64,000 nucleotides of DNA from Paraconexibacter algicola. GTDB taxonomy: Bacteria > Actinomycetota > Thermoleophilia > Solirubrobacterales > Solirubrobacteraceae. Each line of letters starts with the position of its first letter. The stretch's first letter is position 1. The position numbers and the translations under genes were made by a program. Positions 23,249-34,691 of this stretch are shown here, one piece after another. The stretch covers positions 2,810,978 through 2,874,977 of the forward strand of contig NZ_PYYB01000001.1 of NCBI RefSeq assembly GCF_003044185.1, read 5' to 3'. The notes beneath the pieces are model-generated. The model searched no databases, had not been told where the DNA came from, and saw only the letters and a program-made list of their open reading frames with translations.

Positions 23249-23935
23249 ATGACCGCCCGCGACCTGCTGCACCTCCTCGTCCCACCGCAGTGCCTCGTCT
23301 GCCGCGCGCCCGGCCACGACCTCTGCGGCGCGTGCCGCGGCGCGCTGCCGTGGCTCGTCGGAGCGCGCTGCGCGCGCTGCGGCCTGCCCGCCCCGTGCGG
23401 GCGCCCGTGCCCCGCGGCGCTGCACGCCTACGCCGCCGCCTGGGCGCCGCTGGCGCACGAGGGCCCCGCGCGCACGCTCGTCACCGCCCTGAAGTTCCGC
23501 GGCGCGATCGCGGCGGCCGACCTGCTCGCCGCCGCGATCGCCGCGACCGCGCCACCGGGCCTGCTGGCGAGCGCGACGCTCGTGCCGGTGCCCGCGCACC
23601 CGGGCCGGCGCCGGCGCCGCGGCTACGACCACGCGGGCCTGCTGGCCCGCCGTCTCGCGCGTCGCACCGGGGCGCCCGTGGCCGCCGGGGCGCTGCGCCG
23701 CACCGGTGGGCGCGCGGACCACCAGCTCGGCGCCGGGCGCGCCGAGCGGCTGGCCGGCACGCGGCTGTCGGTGCACGCCCGGCCGGGGCGGCTGCCGTCC
23801 GGCGGCCGCGTGGTCCTCGTCGACGACGTCCACACCACGGGCGCGACGCTCGACGCGTGCGCCCGCGCACTGCGGCAGGGCGGTGTCCCGGAGGTGCTCG
23901 CGGTGACCGCCGTCCGGGCCCTCCGCGGGGCCTGA
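23249..23935 (+). CDS. comF: ComF family protein (phosphoribosyltransferase fold with zinc-finger N-terminus)
   Basis: A 228-residue protein. Eight cysteines near the N-terminus (15, 18, 26, 29, 41, 44, 50, 54) form the paired CxxC knuckles of ComF proteins. The PRPP-binding loop VVLVDDVHTTGATLDAC is near the C-terminus, and VPVPAHPGRRRRRGYDHAGLLAR is the usual central signature. ComFC/GntX homologues are required for DNA uptake in competent bacteria, though they are also widespread in species not known to be competent. It precedes hpf, as in many Firmicutes. The ATG at 23249 is chosen because it places the first CxxC in its normal position. Confidence 0.9.
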   Translation: MTARDLLHLLVPPQCLVCRAPGHDLCGACRGALPWLVGARCARCGLPAPCGRPCPAALHAYAAAWAPLAHEGPARTLVTALKFRGAIAAADLLAAAIAATAPPGLLASATLVPVPAHPGRRRRRGYDHAGLLARRLARRTGAPVAAGALRRTGGRADHQLGAGRAERLAGTRLSVHARPGRLPSGGRVVLVDDVHTTGATLDACARALRQGGVPEVLAVTAVRALRGA

Positions 23936-23969
23936 TCCAGCCCCTATCACAGATGGACGCAATGACGTG

Positions 23970-23998
23970 TTGCGGTTCGGTGCGGGTGGGGCTATGGT
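23970..23998 (+). promoter_or_regulatory. Promoter of hpf
   Basis: TTGCGG (23970-23975) and TATGGT (23993-23998) are separated by exactly 17 bases, a good vegetative sigma-factor promoter. The transcript would start near 24005, giving a leader of about 30 bases that contains the AGGAGG ribosome-binding site at 24023-24028. This contrasts with the leaderless layout of many other genes here. Confidence 0.6.
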
Positions 23999-24035
23999 CG
24001 TCCCACACCGCCAACCCGACCCAGGAGGTCATGGG

Positions 24036-24386
24036 ATGCAGATCGAGTGCAAGGGCCGCAACGTCCCGGTCACGGAGGATCTCCGTGAGCACGTGCGGAA
24101 GCGCTTCGCGAAGATCGAACGGCAGGTGAAGGGGGGTGTGCTGGAAGTCCACCTCTCCGAAGAAGCGAATCCCCGGATTCCGGAGCGGTTCGTCGTCGAG
24201 ATCACGCTCCACATGAAGGGCTGCACGCTGCGAGCGCACGACTCCGCGCGCGACCTGCGTCACGCGATCAACCTCTGCGAGGAGGAGCTCGGCCGCCAGG
24301 TCAAGCGCCGCAAGGAGGTCCGTCGGCACCGTCGCGAGGCCCACGCCATGGGCGGCCTCGGCCAGCGGCTCGGGCAGCTGACCTGA
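24036..24386 (+). CDS. hpf: Ribosome hibernation promoting factor, short form
   Basis: A 116-residue protein of the HPF/RaiA family, which binds the 30S decoding site and inactivates ribosomes in stationary phase. The N-terminal beta-alpha-beta domain is clear (MQIECKGRNVPVTEDLREHV, then VVEITLHMKGCTLRAHDSARDLRHAIN), ending in a basic helix (KRRKEVRRHRREA). It has no C-terminal dimerisation domain, so it is the short type; the long form is common in actinobacteria. AGGAGG seven bases upstream fixes ATG 24036 rather than the out-of-frame ATG at 24031. Confidence 0.9.
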   Translation: MQIECKGRNVPVTEDLREHVRKRFAKIERQVKGGVLEVHLSEEANPRIPERFVVEITLHMKGCTLRAHDSARDLRHAINLCEEELGRQVKRRKEVRRHRREAHAMGGLGQRLGQLT

Positions 24387-24407
24387 CCCACACGACCTGA
24401 ACCCATG

Positions 24408-24527
24408 CGCCCCTTGCCGGGGGCGTCACGGAGGGCAGCAGGGCGCGGCGCGGCGCCGCCTCGCCGCCAGGCCCAGAGCCCTCTCACCCACAGCGTGCCC
24501 GCCGATTCCCACGGGGTCGGCGGGCAC
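24408..24527 (+). terminator. Gap between hpf and secA with two hairpins
   Basis: The 164 bases between the genes hold no ORF of note. A weak 6-bp stem (24408-24413 with 24420-24425) follows the hpf stop. A stronger 11-bp perfect stem (24495-24505 with 24517-24527), whose loop can pair further, lies just before the secA promoter box. The second is the likely hpf terminator. Confidence 0.6.
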
Positions 24528-24538
24528 CGCTGCGCTGG

Positions 24539-24544
24539 TACCCT
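24539..24544 (+). promoter_or_regulatory. Leaderless-type -10 box of secA
   Basis: TACCCT ends six bases before the secA ATG, and the space between holds no Shine-Dalgarno sequence. Transcription would begin at or beside the A of the start codon. Confidence 0.45.
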
Positions 24545-24550
24545 CGCTCC

Positions 24551-27394
<2,844 letters not shown>

Positions 27395-27431
27395 GCCGCT
27401 GAGATGACCCGTCGCACCGGCCCCGGGACGC

Positions 27432-27459
27432 TCAAGTCCGGGCCGGGCGACGCCGATGG
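27432..27459 (+). promoter_or_regulatory. Sigma-28 (FliA/SigD)-like promoter
   Basis: TCAAGTCC (27432-27439), 12 bases, then GCCGATGG (27452-27459) resembles the flagellar sigma consensus TAAAGTTT-N11-GCCGATAA. The spacing is one base longer than in E. coli and within the Bacillus SigD range. Its end is nine bases before the ATG of the GAF protein gene, so the transcript would have almost no leader. The match at GCCGAT is exact. Confidence 0.5.
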
Positions 27460-27468
27460 GATCTGCGG

Positions 27469-28707
27469 ATGGCGCCCCCGAACCCCGTAGCCGTGCCGTA
27501 CGGCACGACGCCCACCGAGCGGACGGTGATGGCGCACGCGCTCGCGTTCCTCTACGGAGCGGGCGCGCTGCTGGCCAGCACGACGCTGCTGCTGCCGCAC
27601 TCCGCGAGCACCGAGGAGCTCGGCGTCGCGATCCCGTGCGTGCTGGCGCTCGGGGTCGTCGTGGCGCTGGTCGTCGGCGCCGGCCGGTTCGGCGTCGGCG
27701 TGCTGCAGACGATCCTCGGGCTCGGCACCGTCCTGATCAGCCAGTGCGTGCTGTTCGGGGGCGACGGGGCGGCCGCGTACGCGCTGATGTACGTGTGGAT
27801 CGCGCTGTACGCCAGCTACTTCTTCCGGATCGGCGCGGCGGTCGCGCAGCTCGCGTTCGCCGCGGCCCTCTACGCGGCCGTGCTGGCGCTGCAGGACGAC
27901 ACGCCCGTGGCCGCGACCTACTGGCTGATGGGCATGGGGACCGTCGGGGTCGGCGGCGTCATGATCGCCCGCCTGACCCGCGCGATCCGCGCCCAGGCGG
28001 CCGACCTCGCGGCGGTCGCGCAGATGGCGAGCGGGCTCTCCGACGTGTCGGAGTTCGGCCGCAGCACCTGCGAAGGCCTGCAGCAGTCCGCGCGCGCCGA
28101 CGTCGTGATCATGCTCGAGCCGCTGGACGACGGCGCCGGGATGCAGGTGACCGCGATGGCCGGGGCGCCCGAGGCCGGGCTCGTGTTCAACGGCGAGCCG
28201 GCGCGCGAGGCGCTCCAGGCCGCGTACCGCACGGGCCGGCCGCAGACGATCCTCACCACCGCGACGGGCCGCGGCCGCCACCGCTTCGACGGCACCGTCC
28301 AGGGGCTCGCGCAGCCGATCCTGCGCGACGGCCGCGCGGTCGGCGTCCTCGCCCTCGCCTGGACGGCGCCCCGGCGCGGCCTGGCCGAGCGCGTCGGCAC
28401 GGCGGCGCTGCTGTTCGCCGCCGAGGCGAGCGTGGCGATCGACCGCGCCGAGCGGCTCAGCAAGGACCGCGAGCGCGCGGCCCTGGAGATCAACGACAAC
28501 ATCGTGCAGGGGCTCGTCGTCGCCAAGTACCTCGCGACGGCCGGGAACGTCGACAAGGCCGTCGAGGCGATCGACGAGACGCTCGGCCGGGCGCGACGGC
28601 TGATCACCGACCAGCTCGAGGCGGTCGGGCACGGCGGCGGGCAGATCGCGCCCGGTGACCTCGCGCGCAGCGAGGCGTCGAGCGTCGGCGACCCGGCCCG
28701 GGCCTGA
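27469..28707 (+). CDS. Membrane GAF-domain sensor with degenerate histidine-kinase dimerisation helix
   Basis: A 412-residue protein. Residues ~20-165 hold about five membrane helices (ALAFLYGAGALLASTTLLLP to YWLMGMGTVGVGGVM). A helix then leads to a GAF-like domain at ~190-325 (ADVVIMLEPL, AQPILRDGRAVGVLALAW). The last part, EINDNIVQGLVVAKYL, resembles the HisKA_3 box of NarL-type kinases, but the phosphorylatable His is Asn342 and there is no ATPase domain. It may be a signalling platform or pair with another kinase. The sigma-28-like promoter suggests control together with motility or surface genes, none of which are nearby. Confidence 0.7.
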   Translation: MAPPNPVAVPYGTTPTERTVMAHALAFLYGAGALLASTTLLLPHSASTEELGVAIPCVLALGVVVALVVGAGRFGVGVLQTILGLGTVLISQCVLFGGDGAAAYALMYVWIALYASYFFRIGAAVAQLAFAAALYAAVLALQDDTPVAATYWLMGMGTVGVGGVMIARLTRAIRAQAADLAAVAQMASGLSDVSEFGRSTCEGLQQSARADVVIMLEPLDDGAGMQVTAMAGAPEAGLVFNGEPAREALQAAYRTGRPQTILTTATGRGRHRFDGTVQGLAQPILRDGRAVGVLALAWTAPRRGLAERVGTAALLFAAEASVAIDRAERLSKDRERAALEINDNIVQGLVVAKYLATAGNVDKAVEAIDETLGRARRLITDQLEAVGHGGGQIAPGDLARSEASSVGDPARA

Positions 28708-28723
28708 GCCGCGCTAGGGGCGC

Positions 28724-29206
28724 TCAGCCGCGCGGCTTGCGCTGGCCGCCGCCGGGGAGCCGGTCGGCGACGCGGCCGATCCGCTCGACCGCGCCCTCCA
28801 ACGGCATCGCGAGACCGATCGCCTTCTCGAGCAGCGGCAGCGCCTCGAGCACCTCCCGGGCGCGGTCGGAGACCTCCTGCGCGCGCTCCTCGAGCAGCAC
28901 GCCGTGGGCGATCAGCTGCTCGCCCTGCGCGCCGAGGTGCTGACCGGTGCGCAGGATCGCGTCGGCGTGACCCTCCATCCGCTCGCCGAGCGCGAGCATC
29001 GCGTCGGTCCGCCCCTCGATCCGCTCGCCGAGCGCCAGCAGGGCGGCGGTCCGCTCGTCGATGCGCTCCCCGAGGGTGAGCAGCCGGTCGATCTGGTCGG
29101 AGGCGCGGACCGCGACGGTGGCGAGCTGGTGCAGGTCGTCGAGCGCGCGGACGAGGAGCTTCGGCGGCACCACGAGGGGGCTCAGCACGTTCACGCGACC
29201 GACCAT
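28724..29206 (-). CDS. Heptad-repeat coiled-coil protein of unknown function
   Basis: A 160-residue protein that I do not recognise. Its centre is a 14-residue (two-heptad) repeat present about five times: LGERIDERTAALLA, LGERIEGRTDAMLA, LGERMEGHADAILR, then weaker copies. This predicts a continuous amphipathic helix or coiled coil. The N-terminus (NVLSPLVVPPKLLVRALDDL) is hydrophobic but not a clear signal or membrane segment. The C-terminus is basic. It converges with the GAF gene and diverges from prfB. It may be a cytoskeletal or membrane-surface scaffold, which is speculation from the repeat alone. Confidence 0.65.
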   Translation of the reverse strand: MVGRVNVLSPLVVPPKLLVRALDDLHQLATVAVRASDQIDRLLTLGERIDERTAALLALGERIEGRTDAMLALGERMEGHADAILRTGQHLGAQGEQLIAHGVLLEERAQEVSDRAREVLEALPLLEKAIGLAMPLEGAVERIGRVADRLPGGGQRKPRG

Positions 29207-29237
29207 AGCGCCCGCGCGGTGCTAGCTTCGACGGTCG

Positions 29238-30380
29238 ATGTCGACCCCCACCTCCAACGAGCCCACACCGCAGCGCCTGCAGGCGATCCGCACCCAGTTC
29301 GACGAGCTCCGCGCGCACGTGCAACCCGACGCGCTGGCCGCCCAGCTGACCGAGCTGGAGCAGGAGATGGGCGCCGCGGGCTTCTGGGACGACCAGGAGC
29401 GCGCCCCGAAGGTCAGCGCCGAGCACGCGCGCACCACGAAGCGGCTCGAGGGCTTCCGGGCGCTGGAGCGGGACGTCGAGGACCTCGACGGGCTCGCCGA
29501 GCTCGCCGACGAGGACGAGGAGCTCGCCGCCGAGCTCGAGGAGCAGATCGCCTCGGTCACCGCCCGCCTGGCGGAGCTCGAGGAGGCGCGGCTGTTCTCG
29601 GGCACCTACGACGCCGGGGACGCGCTCGTGACCGTCAACGCGGGCGCGGGCGGCACCGACGCGCAGGACTGGGCGGAGATGCTGCTGCGCATGCAGATGC
29701 GCTGGGCGGAGTCGCGCGGCTTCCGGGTCGAGCTGCTGGAGGCCAGCCCGGGGGCGGAGGCGGGGATCACCACCGCGACCTTCCGCGCCGAGGGCGAGAA
29801 CGCCTACGGCCTGTTCAACGCCGAGAAGGGCGTGCACCGGCTGGTGCGGATCAGCCCGTTCGACTCGCAGAACCGCCGGCAGACCGCGTTCGCGGGCCTG
29901 GAGGTCGCCCCGATCGTCGACGAGGTCGGGGACGTCACGATCGAGCCGGACGACCTGCGCGTGGACACCTACCGGGCCTCCGGGGCGGGCGGCCAGCACG
30001 TCAACAAGACCGACTCGGCCGTGCGGATCACGCACCTGCCGACCGGGGTGGTCGTGCAGTGCCAGAACGAGCGCTCGCAGTCCTCCAACCGCGAGACCGC
30101 GATGAAGATGCTGCGCGCGAAGCTGCTCGAGAAGGCCGAGGCGGACCGCAAGGCCGAGATCGCGAAGGCCAAGGGCGAGTCGGAGTCCGCGTCCTGGGGC
30201 TCGCAGATCCGCTCCTACGTGCTGCAGCCGTACACGATGGTCAAGGACCACCGCACCGGCCACGAGGTCGGCGACGCGCAGCGCGTGCTGGAGGGCGACC
30301 TCGACGGCTTCGTGCGGGCGGAGCTGCTGCGGGCCGCCGGCAAGGCGCCGACCGCCGCGGGCGGCGACGACGAGGTCTGA
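29238..30380 (+). CDS. prfB: Peptide chain release factor 2
   Basis: A 380-residue class-I release factor reading UGA and UAA. The anticodon-like tripeptide SPF (206-208) marks RF2 rather than RF1. The peptidyl-tRNA hydrolysis motif GGQ is at 251-253 inside SGAGGQHVNKTDSAVRI. The gene is one uninterrupted frame, without the in-frame UGA autoregulatory frameshift found in E. coli. TAGCTT (29223-29228), nine bases before the ATG, is a likely leaderless-type promoter box. The following gene starts six bases after the stop. Confidence 0.98.
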   Translation: MSTPTSNEPTPQRLQAIRTQFDELRAHVQPDALAAQLTELEQEMGAAGFWDDQERAPKVSAEHARTTKRLEGFRALERDVEDLDGLAELADEDEELAAELEEQIASVTARLAELEEARLFSGTYDAGDALVTVNAGAGGTDAQDWAEMLLRMQMRWAESRGFRVELLEASPGAEAGITTATFRAEGENAYGLFNAEKGVHRLVRISPFDSQNRRQTAFAGLEVAPIVDEVGDVTIEPDDLRVDTYRASGAGGQHVNKTDSAVRITHLPTGVVVQCQNERSQSSNRETAMKMLRAKLLEKAEADRKAEIAKAKGESESASWGSQIRSYVLQPYTMVKDHRTGHEVGDAQRVLEGDLDGFVRAELLRAAGKAPTAAGGDDEV

Positions 30381-30386
30381 GCGCTG

Positions 30387-31865
30387 GTGCTCCACGGGGA
30401 GGACCAGCCGCGCGCGCCGTACCTCGACGCGGTCGTCGGCTACGGGTTCCGCGGGCCGGGCCGCTTCCACGTGCCCGGCCACAAGGGCGGGTCGGGCGCC
30501 GACCCGGGCCTGCGGCACGCGATCGGCGACGACGCGCTGGCCCTCGACGTCCCGCAGGACATCCACGGGATCGACCTCGGGCCGTCCCCGACCCCGTACG
30601 AGCAGGCCGAGCGGCTCGCCGCCGACGCCTACGGGGCGCAGCGGTCGTTCTTCCTCACCAACGGCGCCACGCAGGGCAACCACGCGCTTGCGCTGGCGCT
30701 CGCGCCGCTGGGCGCGAAGGTCGTCGCGCAGCGCAACTCGCACGCGTCGCTCGTCGACGGCCTCGTCCTCAGCGGCGGCCTGCCGTCGTTCGTGGCGCCC
30801 GAGGTCGAGTCCGAGCTCGGCATGGCGCACGGCGTCGACCCGCAGCGCCTGGACGAGGTGCTGACGCGCACGGGGGAGGGCGTGACCGCGGCGTTCGTCG
30901 TGTCCCCGACCTACTACGGGATGTGCGCGGACGTCGCCGCCCTGGCGCGCGTCGCGCACGCCCACGACGTGCCGCTGGTGGTCGACCAGTCCTGGGGGCC
31001 GCACTTCGGCTTCCACCCCGACGTGCCGCAGAGCGCCCTGCACCTCGGCGCCGACGCGGTCCTGACGTCCACCCACAAGATCGTCGGGGCGCTCACGCAG
31101 AGCGCGATCCTCCACGTCGCCGACACCGGCCGCATCGACGCGCAGGCGATCGCGCGGACGCTGCGGCTGCTGCGCTCGACCTCGCCGTCCTCGCTGCTGA
31201 TGGCCTCGCTGGACGCCGCGCGCCGGCAGCTGGCGATGCACGGCGAGGCGCTGCTGCACGAGACGCTCGCCGCGATCGGCCGCACGCGCGAGAAGCTCGG
31301 CACCGTCCCCGGCCTGCGCGTGATCGGCGCGGACTTCGTCGGCACGCCCGGGGTCGCGGACTGGGACCCGCTGCGGATCGTCGTCGACGTGCGCGGCACC
31401 GGTGCGACCGGCCACCGCGTGGCGGACGCCCTGCGCCGCGCCTACGACGTGAACGTCGAGCTCGCCACGAACGCGACGTTCGTGCTGCTCGTCGGGATGG
31501 CGGAGACGCCGACCGCGCTGGAGCGCGTGGCGGGCGACATCGACGAGATCGTCAAGGTCGTCAGCGTCGAGGGGACCGGGGAGGCGCTCGTGCCGCCGCC
31601 CGCGGTCGTCGAGAACGAGATGGTCGTCCCGCCGCGCGAGGCGTTCCTGGGCCGCGCCGAGCGCGTCCCGGTCGACGACGCCGTCGGGCGCGTCTCGTGC
31701 GAGTCGATCGCCGGCTACCCGCCCGGCATCCCGGCGCTGCTGCCGGGCGAGCGCATCACCGCGGAGACCGTCGCGTACCTGCGGGCGCTCGCGGCGAGCG
31801 GTTCGCGGCTGCACGGGGCCAGCGACCCCGCGTTCGCGCACGTGAACGTGCTCGCCGCCGACTGA
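30387..31865 (+). CDS. PLP-dependent Orn/Lys/Arg decarboxylase family protein
   Basis: A 492-residue protein. The opening [10 protein letters not shown] is the family hallmark, as is NGATQGN, which holds the PLP phosphate. Asp200 ([12 protein letters not shown]) should pair with the PLP ring, and Lys231 in [12 protein letters not shown] is the Schiff-base lysine. The length (about 490) matches the short Gram-positive SpeA/YaaO type, without the wing domain of E. coli inducible decarboxylases. The likely reaction is decarboxylation of arginine, lysine or ornithine to a polyamine precursor; which one is not clear. The start is GTG, six bases after prfB. Confidence 0.88.
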   Translation: MLHGEDQPRAPYLDAVVGYGFRGPGRFHVPGHKGGSGADPGLRHAIGDDALALDVPQDIHGIDLGPSPTPYEQAERLAADAYGAQRSFFLTNGATQGNHALALALAPLGAKVVAQRNSHASLVDGLVLSGGLPSFVAPEVESELGMAHGVDPQRLDEVLTRTGEGVTAAFVVSPTYYGMCADVAALARVAHAHDVPLVVDQSWGPHFGFHPDVPQSALHLGADAVLTSTHKIVGALTQSAILHVADTGRIDAQAIARTLRLLRSTSPSSLLMASLDAARRQLAMHGEALLHETLAAIGRTREKLGTVPGLRVIGADFVGTPGVADWDPLRIVVDVRGTGATGHRVADALRRAYDVNVELATNATFVLLVGMAETPTALERVAGDIDEIVKVVSVEGTGEALVPPPAVVENEMVVPPREAFLGRAERVPVDDAVGRVSCESIAGYPPGIPALLPGERITAETVAYLRALAASGSRLHGASDPAFAHVNVLAAD

Positions 31866-31882
31866 CTGCCATCCTCCCGGCC

Positions 31883-32710
31883 ATGGAGATCGAGGACCTC
31901 GTCCGCGCCGCCCTGGCGGAGGACGTCGGCACCGGGGACGTCACCGCGATCGCGACCGTCCCGCCCGGAACCCGCGCCGTCGCGCGCATCACGCTGAAGG
32001 CGCCCGGGGTGCTCTCGGGCTTCGCGGTGGCCGAGGCGACGTTCCGCGCCTGCGACGCGGACGTCGCCCTGGAGTGGCACGTCGTGGAGGGGGAGCGCCT
32101 GGCGCCCGGCACGCTGGTGCTGACCGCCACCGGGGACGCCGCCGCGCTGCTGGCCGCCGAGCGCACCGCCCTGAACTTCCTGCAGCGCCTCAGCGGCGTC
32201 GCGACGCTCACGCGCGCCTACGCGGACGCGGTCGCAGGCACGTCCACGCGGATCCTCGACACGCGCAAGACGACCCCCGGGCTGCGGCTGCTGGAGAAGG
32301 CCGCGGTCGCCCACGGGGGCGGCACGAACCACCGCGTCGGCCTCTACGACGAGGTGCTCATCAAGGAGAACCACGCGGCGATGGCCGGCGGCGTCGGCGC
32401 GGCGGTCCGCGCGGCGCGCGAGCGGTTCCCCGACCTGCCGCTCGTGTGCGAGGTGCGCGACCTGGCCGAGCTCGACGAGGCGCTGGCGGCGGGAGCCCCG
32501 CGGCTGCTGCTGGACAACTTCGACGAGGCGGGGCTGCGCGAGGCCGTCGCCCGCGTCGGCGACCGCGCGGACACCGAGTCCAGCGGCGGCGTCACGCTGG
32601 ACAGCGTCCGGGCCCGCGCCGCGACAGGCGTAGACTTCATCTCGGTCGGTGCGCTGACCCACTCGGCGCCGGCCCTGGACCTGTCCCTCATCCTGGAGCC
32701 CCTGACGTGA
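31883..32710 (+). CDS. nadC: Nicotinate-nucleotide pyrophosphorylase (quinolinate phosphoribosyltransferase)
   Basis: A 275-residue enzyme that converts quinolinate and PRPP to nicotinate mononucleotide in NAD synthesis. Visible signatures are [65 protein letters not shown] and the C-terminal [28 protein letters not shown]. Length and motifs are standard. The TGA overlaps the GTG start of nadA, so the two are translationally coupled. Confidence 0.97.
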   Translation: MEIEDLVRAALAEDVGTGDVTAIATVPPGTRAVARITLKAPGVLSGFAVAEATFRACDADVALEWHVVEGERLAPGTLVLTATGDAAALLAAERTALNFLQRLSGVATLTRAYADAVAGTSTRILDTRKTTPGLRLLEKAAVAHGGGTNHRVGLYDEVLIKENHAAMAGGVGAAVRAARERFPDLPLVCEVRDLAELDEALAAGAPRLLLDNFDEAGLREAVARVGDRADTESSGGVTLDSVRARAATGVDFISVGALTHSAPALDLSLILEPLT

Positions 32711-33720
32711 ACCTTCCGATGGCCCCGGTCCGTGGCGGTGTCGCCGCTCCGTCCCCCGAGGAGATCCACGCCCTGCAGAGCGAGGTGCGCGCGCTGGCCG
32801 CCGAGCGCGGCGCGGTGATCCTCGCCCACAACTACCAGCTGCCGGAGATCCAGGACATCGCCGACTACGTCGGCGACTCGCTCGGGCTGTCGCGGCAGGC
32901 CGCGGCCTCGGAGGGCGACCCGATCGTCTTCTGCGGCGTGCACTTCATGGCCGAGACGGCGTCGATCCTCTGCCCGGAGAAGACGGTCCTGATCCCGGAC
33001 CTCGAGGCGGGCTGCTCCCTGGCCGACTCGATCACGCCCGAGGAGCTCAAGGGGTGGCAGGCCAAGCACCCCGGCGCCGTGACGGTCATGTACGTCAACA
33101 CGACGGCCGAGATCAAGGCGCTGACCGACTACTGCGTCACCTCGAGCAACGCCGTGAAGGTCGTCGAGCACATCTACCGCGAGCACGGCCAGGACACCGA
33201 GATCCTCTTCGGGCCCGACATGTTCCTCGGCGCCTACGTCGAGAAGTCGATCGGCCGGAAGATGCACGTCTGGGACGGCGAGTGCCACGTGCACGCCGGC
33301 ATCCGGCCGTCGGACATCACCACCGTGCGCGAGGCCAACCCGGGCGCCGACTTCCTGATCCACCCGGAGTGCGGCTGCTCGACGAGCGTCATGGAGTACG
33401 TGGCCGCCGGGGACGTCGACGCGACCGGCGTCCACATGCTGTCCACGGGCGGGATGCTCGACTACGCGCAGGAGGCCAAAGGGAGCGGCCGCACGGTCGT
33501 CATGGCGACCGAGACCGGCATGCTGCACCCGCTGCAGCTCGCCGCCCCCGACGTCGACTTCGTGCCCGCCAACGCGGAGGCCAGCTGCCGCTACATGAAG
33601 ATGATCACGCTGCCGAAGCTGCGGGACTGCCTGCGTGACGGCACCGGGGTCGTGAAGGTGCCCGAGGCGATCGCCGAGCGGGCGCGCGTGCCGATCGAGC
33701 GGATGGTCGCGATCGGCTAG
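32707..33720 (+). CDS. nadA: Quinolinate synthase A
   Basis: A 337-residue iron-sulfur enzyme that condenses iminoaspartate with dihydroxyacetone phosphate to quinolinate. The likely [4Fe-4S] ligands are Cys103 (LEAGCSLAD), Cys193 ([10 protein letters not shown]) and Cys294 (EASCRYMK), spaced as in characterised Nad[23 protein letters not shown] is the N-terminal signature. GTG 32707 overlaps the nadC stop; ATG 32719 is an alternative. The partner nadB (aspartate oxidase), usually in the same operon, is absent here. Confidence 0.97.
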   Translation: MNLPMAPVRGGVAAPSPEEIHALQSEVRALAAERGAVILAHNYQLPEIQDIADYVGDSLGLSRQAAASEGDPIVFCGVHFMAETASILCPEKTVLIPDLEAGCSLADSITPEELKGWQAKHPGAVTVMYVNTTAEIKALTDYCVTSSNAVKVVEHIYREHGQDTEILFGPDMFLGAYVEKSIGRKMHVWDGECHVHAGIRPSDITTVREANPGADFLIHPECGCSTSVMEYVAAGDVDATGVHMLSTGGMLDYAQEAKGSGRTVVMATETGMLHPLQLAAPDVDFVPANAEASCRYMKMITLPKLRDCLRDGTGVVKVPEAIAERARVPIERMVAIG

Positions 33721-33735
33721 CGCCCCGGGACGCTG

Positions 33736-33761
33736 GCGCGCCGACGTGGCCGTCGGCGCGC
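33736..33761. terminator. Hairpin between nadA and the convergent TSP3-repeat gene
   Basis: A perfect 10-bp GC-rich stem (33736-33745 with 33752-33761) with a six-base loop lies 15 bases after the nadA stop, between convergent genes. It could end transcription from both sides. Confidence 0.7.
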
Positions 33762-33786
33762 GCCCCGTGCACCCGGTCGGGTCCGC

Positions 33787-34635
33787 TCAGTCCTCCTCGT
33801 CGGAGACGACGTCCAGCCAGGCGAAGGTGCCGTCCTCCAGGCCGGAGGCGTGCAGCCAGGTGCCCTTCTGGACCGCGCCGTCCGGGCACGCGTCCTCGTC
33901 GGCCGTGTCGACCGCGTCGCCCTCATCGGTGGGCACGTCCTCGGTCGGGACGTCCTCGACCGGCGCGCCGTCGGCCGGGAGGTCCACGAACGGCACGTCG
34001 ACCGGGGTGCCGTCGTCCCCGGAGCCGTCGTCCTCGGCACCGGCCGACCGCAGCGCCGGGAGCACCTCGTCGACGAGCTCGACGACGTCGCCGACCGCGT
34101 CACCGGCGTCGTCGGCCAGGTCGTCCACCAGCGGCAGGTCGAGTGCGCCCGAGAGCCAGTCGTCGGCGGTCCCGCAGCGCGACACGGTCTCGTCGGTGAC
34201 CGTCGCGCGCGCGGTGCGGCCGCCGCCGAGGTCGATCGTCACGGTCGTGCCGGAGACGCGACGGACCCGGCCGGCGCCCTCGCGTCCGTCCTTGACGCCG
34301 TCGTCGTCGGTGTCGGCCTCGCCCGCGTCGTGCCCGGTCGGGCCCTCGAAGCGGTTGCGCAGCCCGTCGCGGTCGCTGTCCTCGCGGCCGTCGGGTCGCC
34401 CGTCGCGGTCGGAGTCGCGGCGGCGGGGGTTCGTGCCCGCCTGCCACTCGACGAGGTTCGTCAGGCCGTCGTGGTCCTGGTCGCGGGCGTCCTGCCCGGC
34501 GACGAGCGCGAGCTTGTGGCGCTTCTCCCAGGAGTCGGGGATGCCGTCGTCGTTGCGGTCGCGGGTCGCGGCGCCGGCGACCGCCGGCAGGGTGAGCAGG
34601 ATGGCCGCCGCGGCGGCCAGGGGAGTCGTGCGCAA
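33787..34635 (-). CDS. Secreted thrombospondin type-3-like calcium-binding repeat protein
   Basis: A 282-residue exported protein. A TTG start (34633-34635) is chosen because GGAGG lies five bases upstream and it gives a clean signal peptide (MRTTPLAAAAAILLTLPAVAGA). Residues ~24-110 contain acidic TSP3/EF-hand-like loops: DRNDDGIPDSWE, DQDHDGLTNLVEW, DSDRDGRPDGRE, DSDRDGLRN, DTDDDGVKDGRE. A short beta-rich segment follows (TTVTIDLGGGRTARATV), then a long acidic Asp/Val/Pro tail with two cysteines. Such proteins bind calcium outside the cell; the specific role is unknown. Confidence 0.75.
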   Translation of the reverse strand: MRTTPLAAAAAILLTLPAVAGAATRDRNDDGIPDSWEKRHKLALVAGQDARDQDHDGLTNLVEWQAGTNPRRRDSDRDGRPDGREDSDRDGLRNRFEGPTGHDAGEADTDDDGVKDGREGAGRVRRVSGTTVTIDLGGGRTARATVTDETVSRCGTADDWLSGALDLPLVDDLADDAGDAVGDVVELVDEVLPALRSAGAEDDGSGDDGTPVDVPFVDLPADGAPVEDVPTEDVPTDEGDAVDTADEDACPDGAVQKGTWLHASGLEDGTFAWLDVVSDEED

Positions 34636-34691
34636 GGGGACCTCCGTGTCCGGGCGGGCGGGATGCCCGCGCTGCGAGCGGTCTCGGACGC

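Noticed and set aside
29238-29330. Programmed frameshift in prfB
   Set aside because: The gene is one uninterrupted frame, with no in-frame TGA or CTTTGA-type slippery site near codon 25.
27918-31841. A 1307-codon minus-strand frame
   Set aside because: It spans several convincing genes on the plus strand (GAF sensor, prfB, decarboxylase), has no coherent domain, and is low-complexity antisense sequence.
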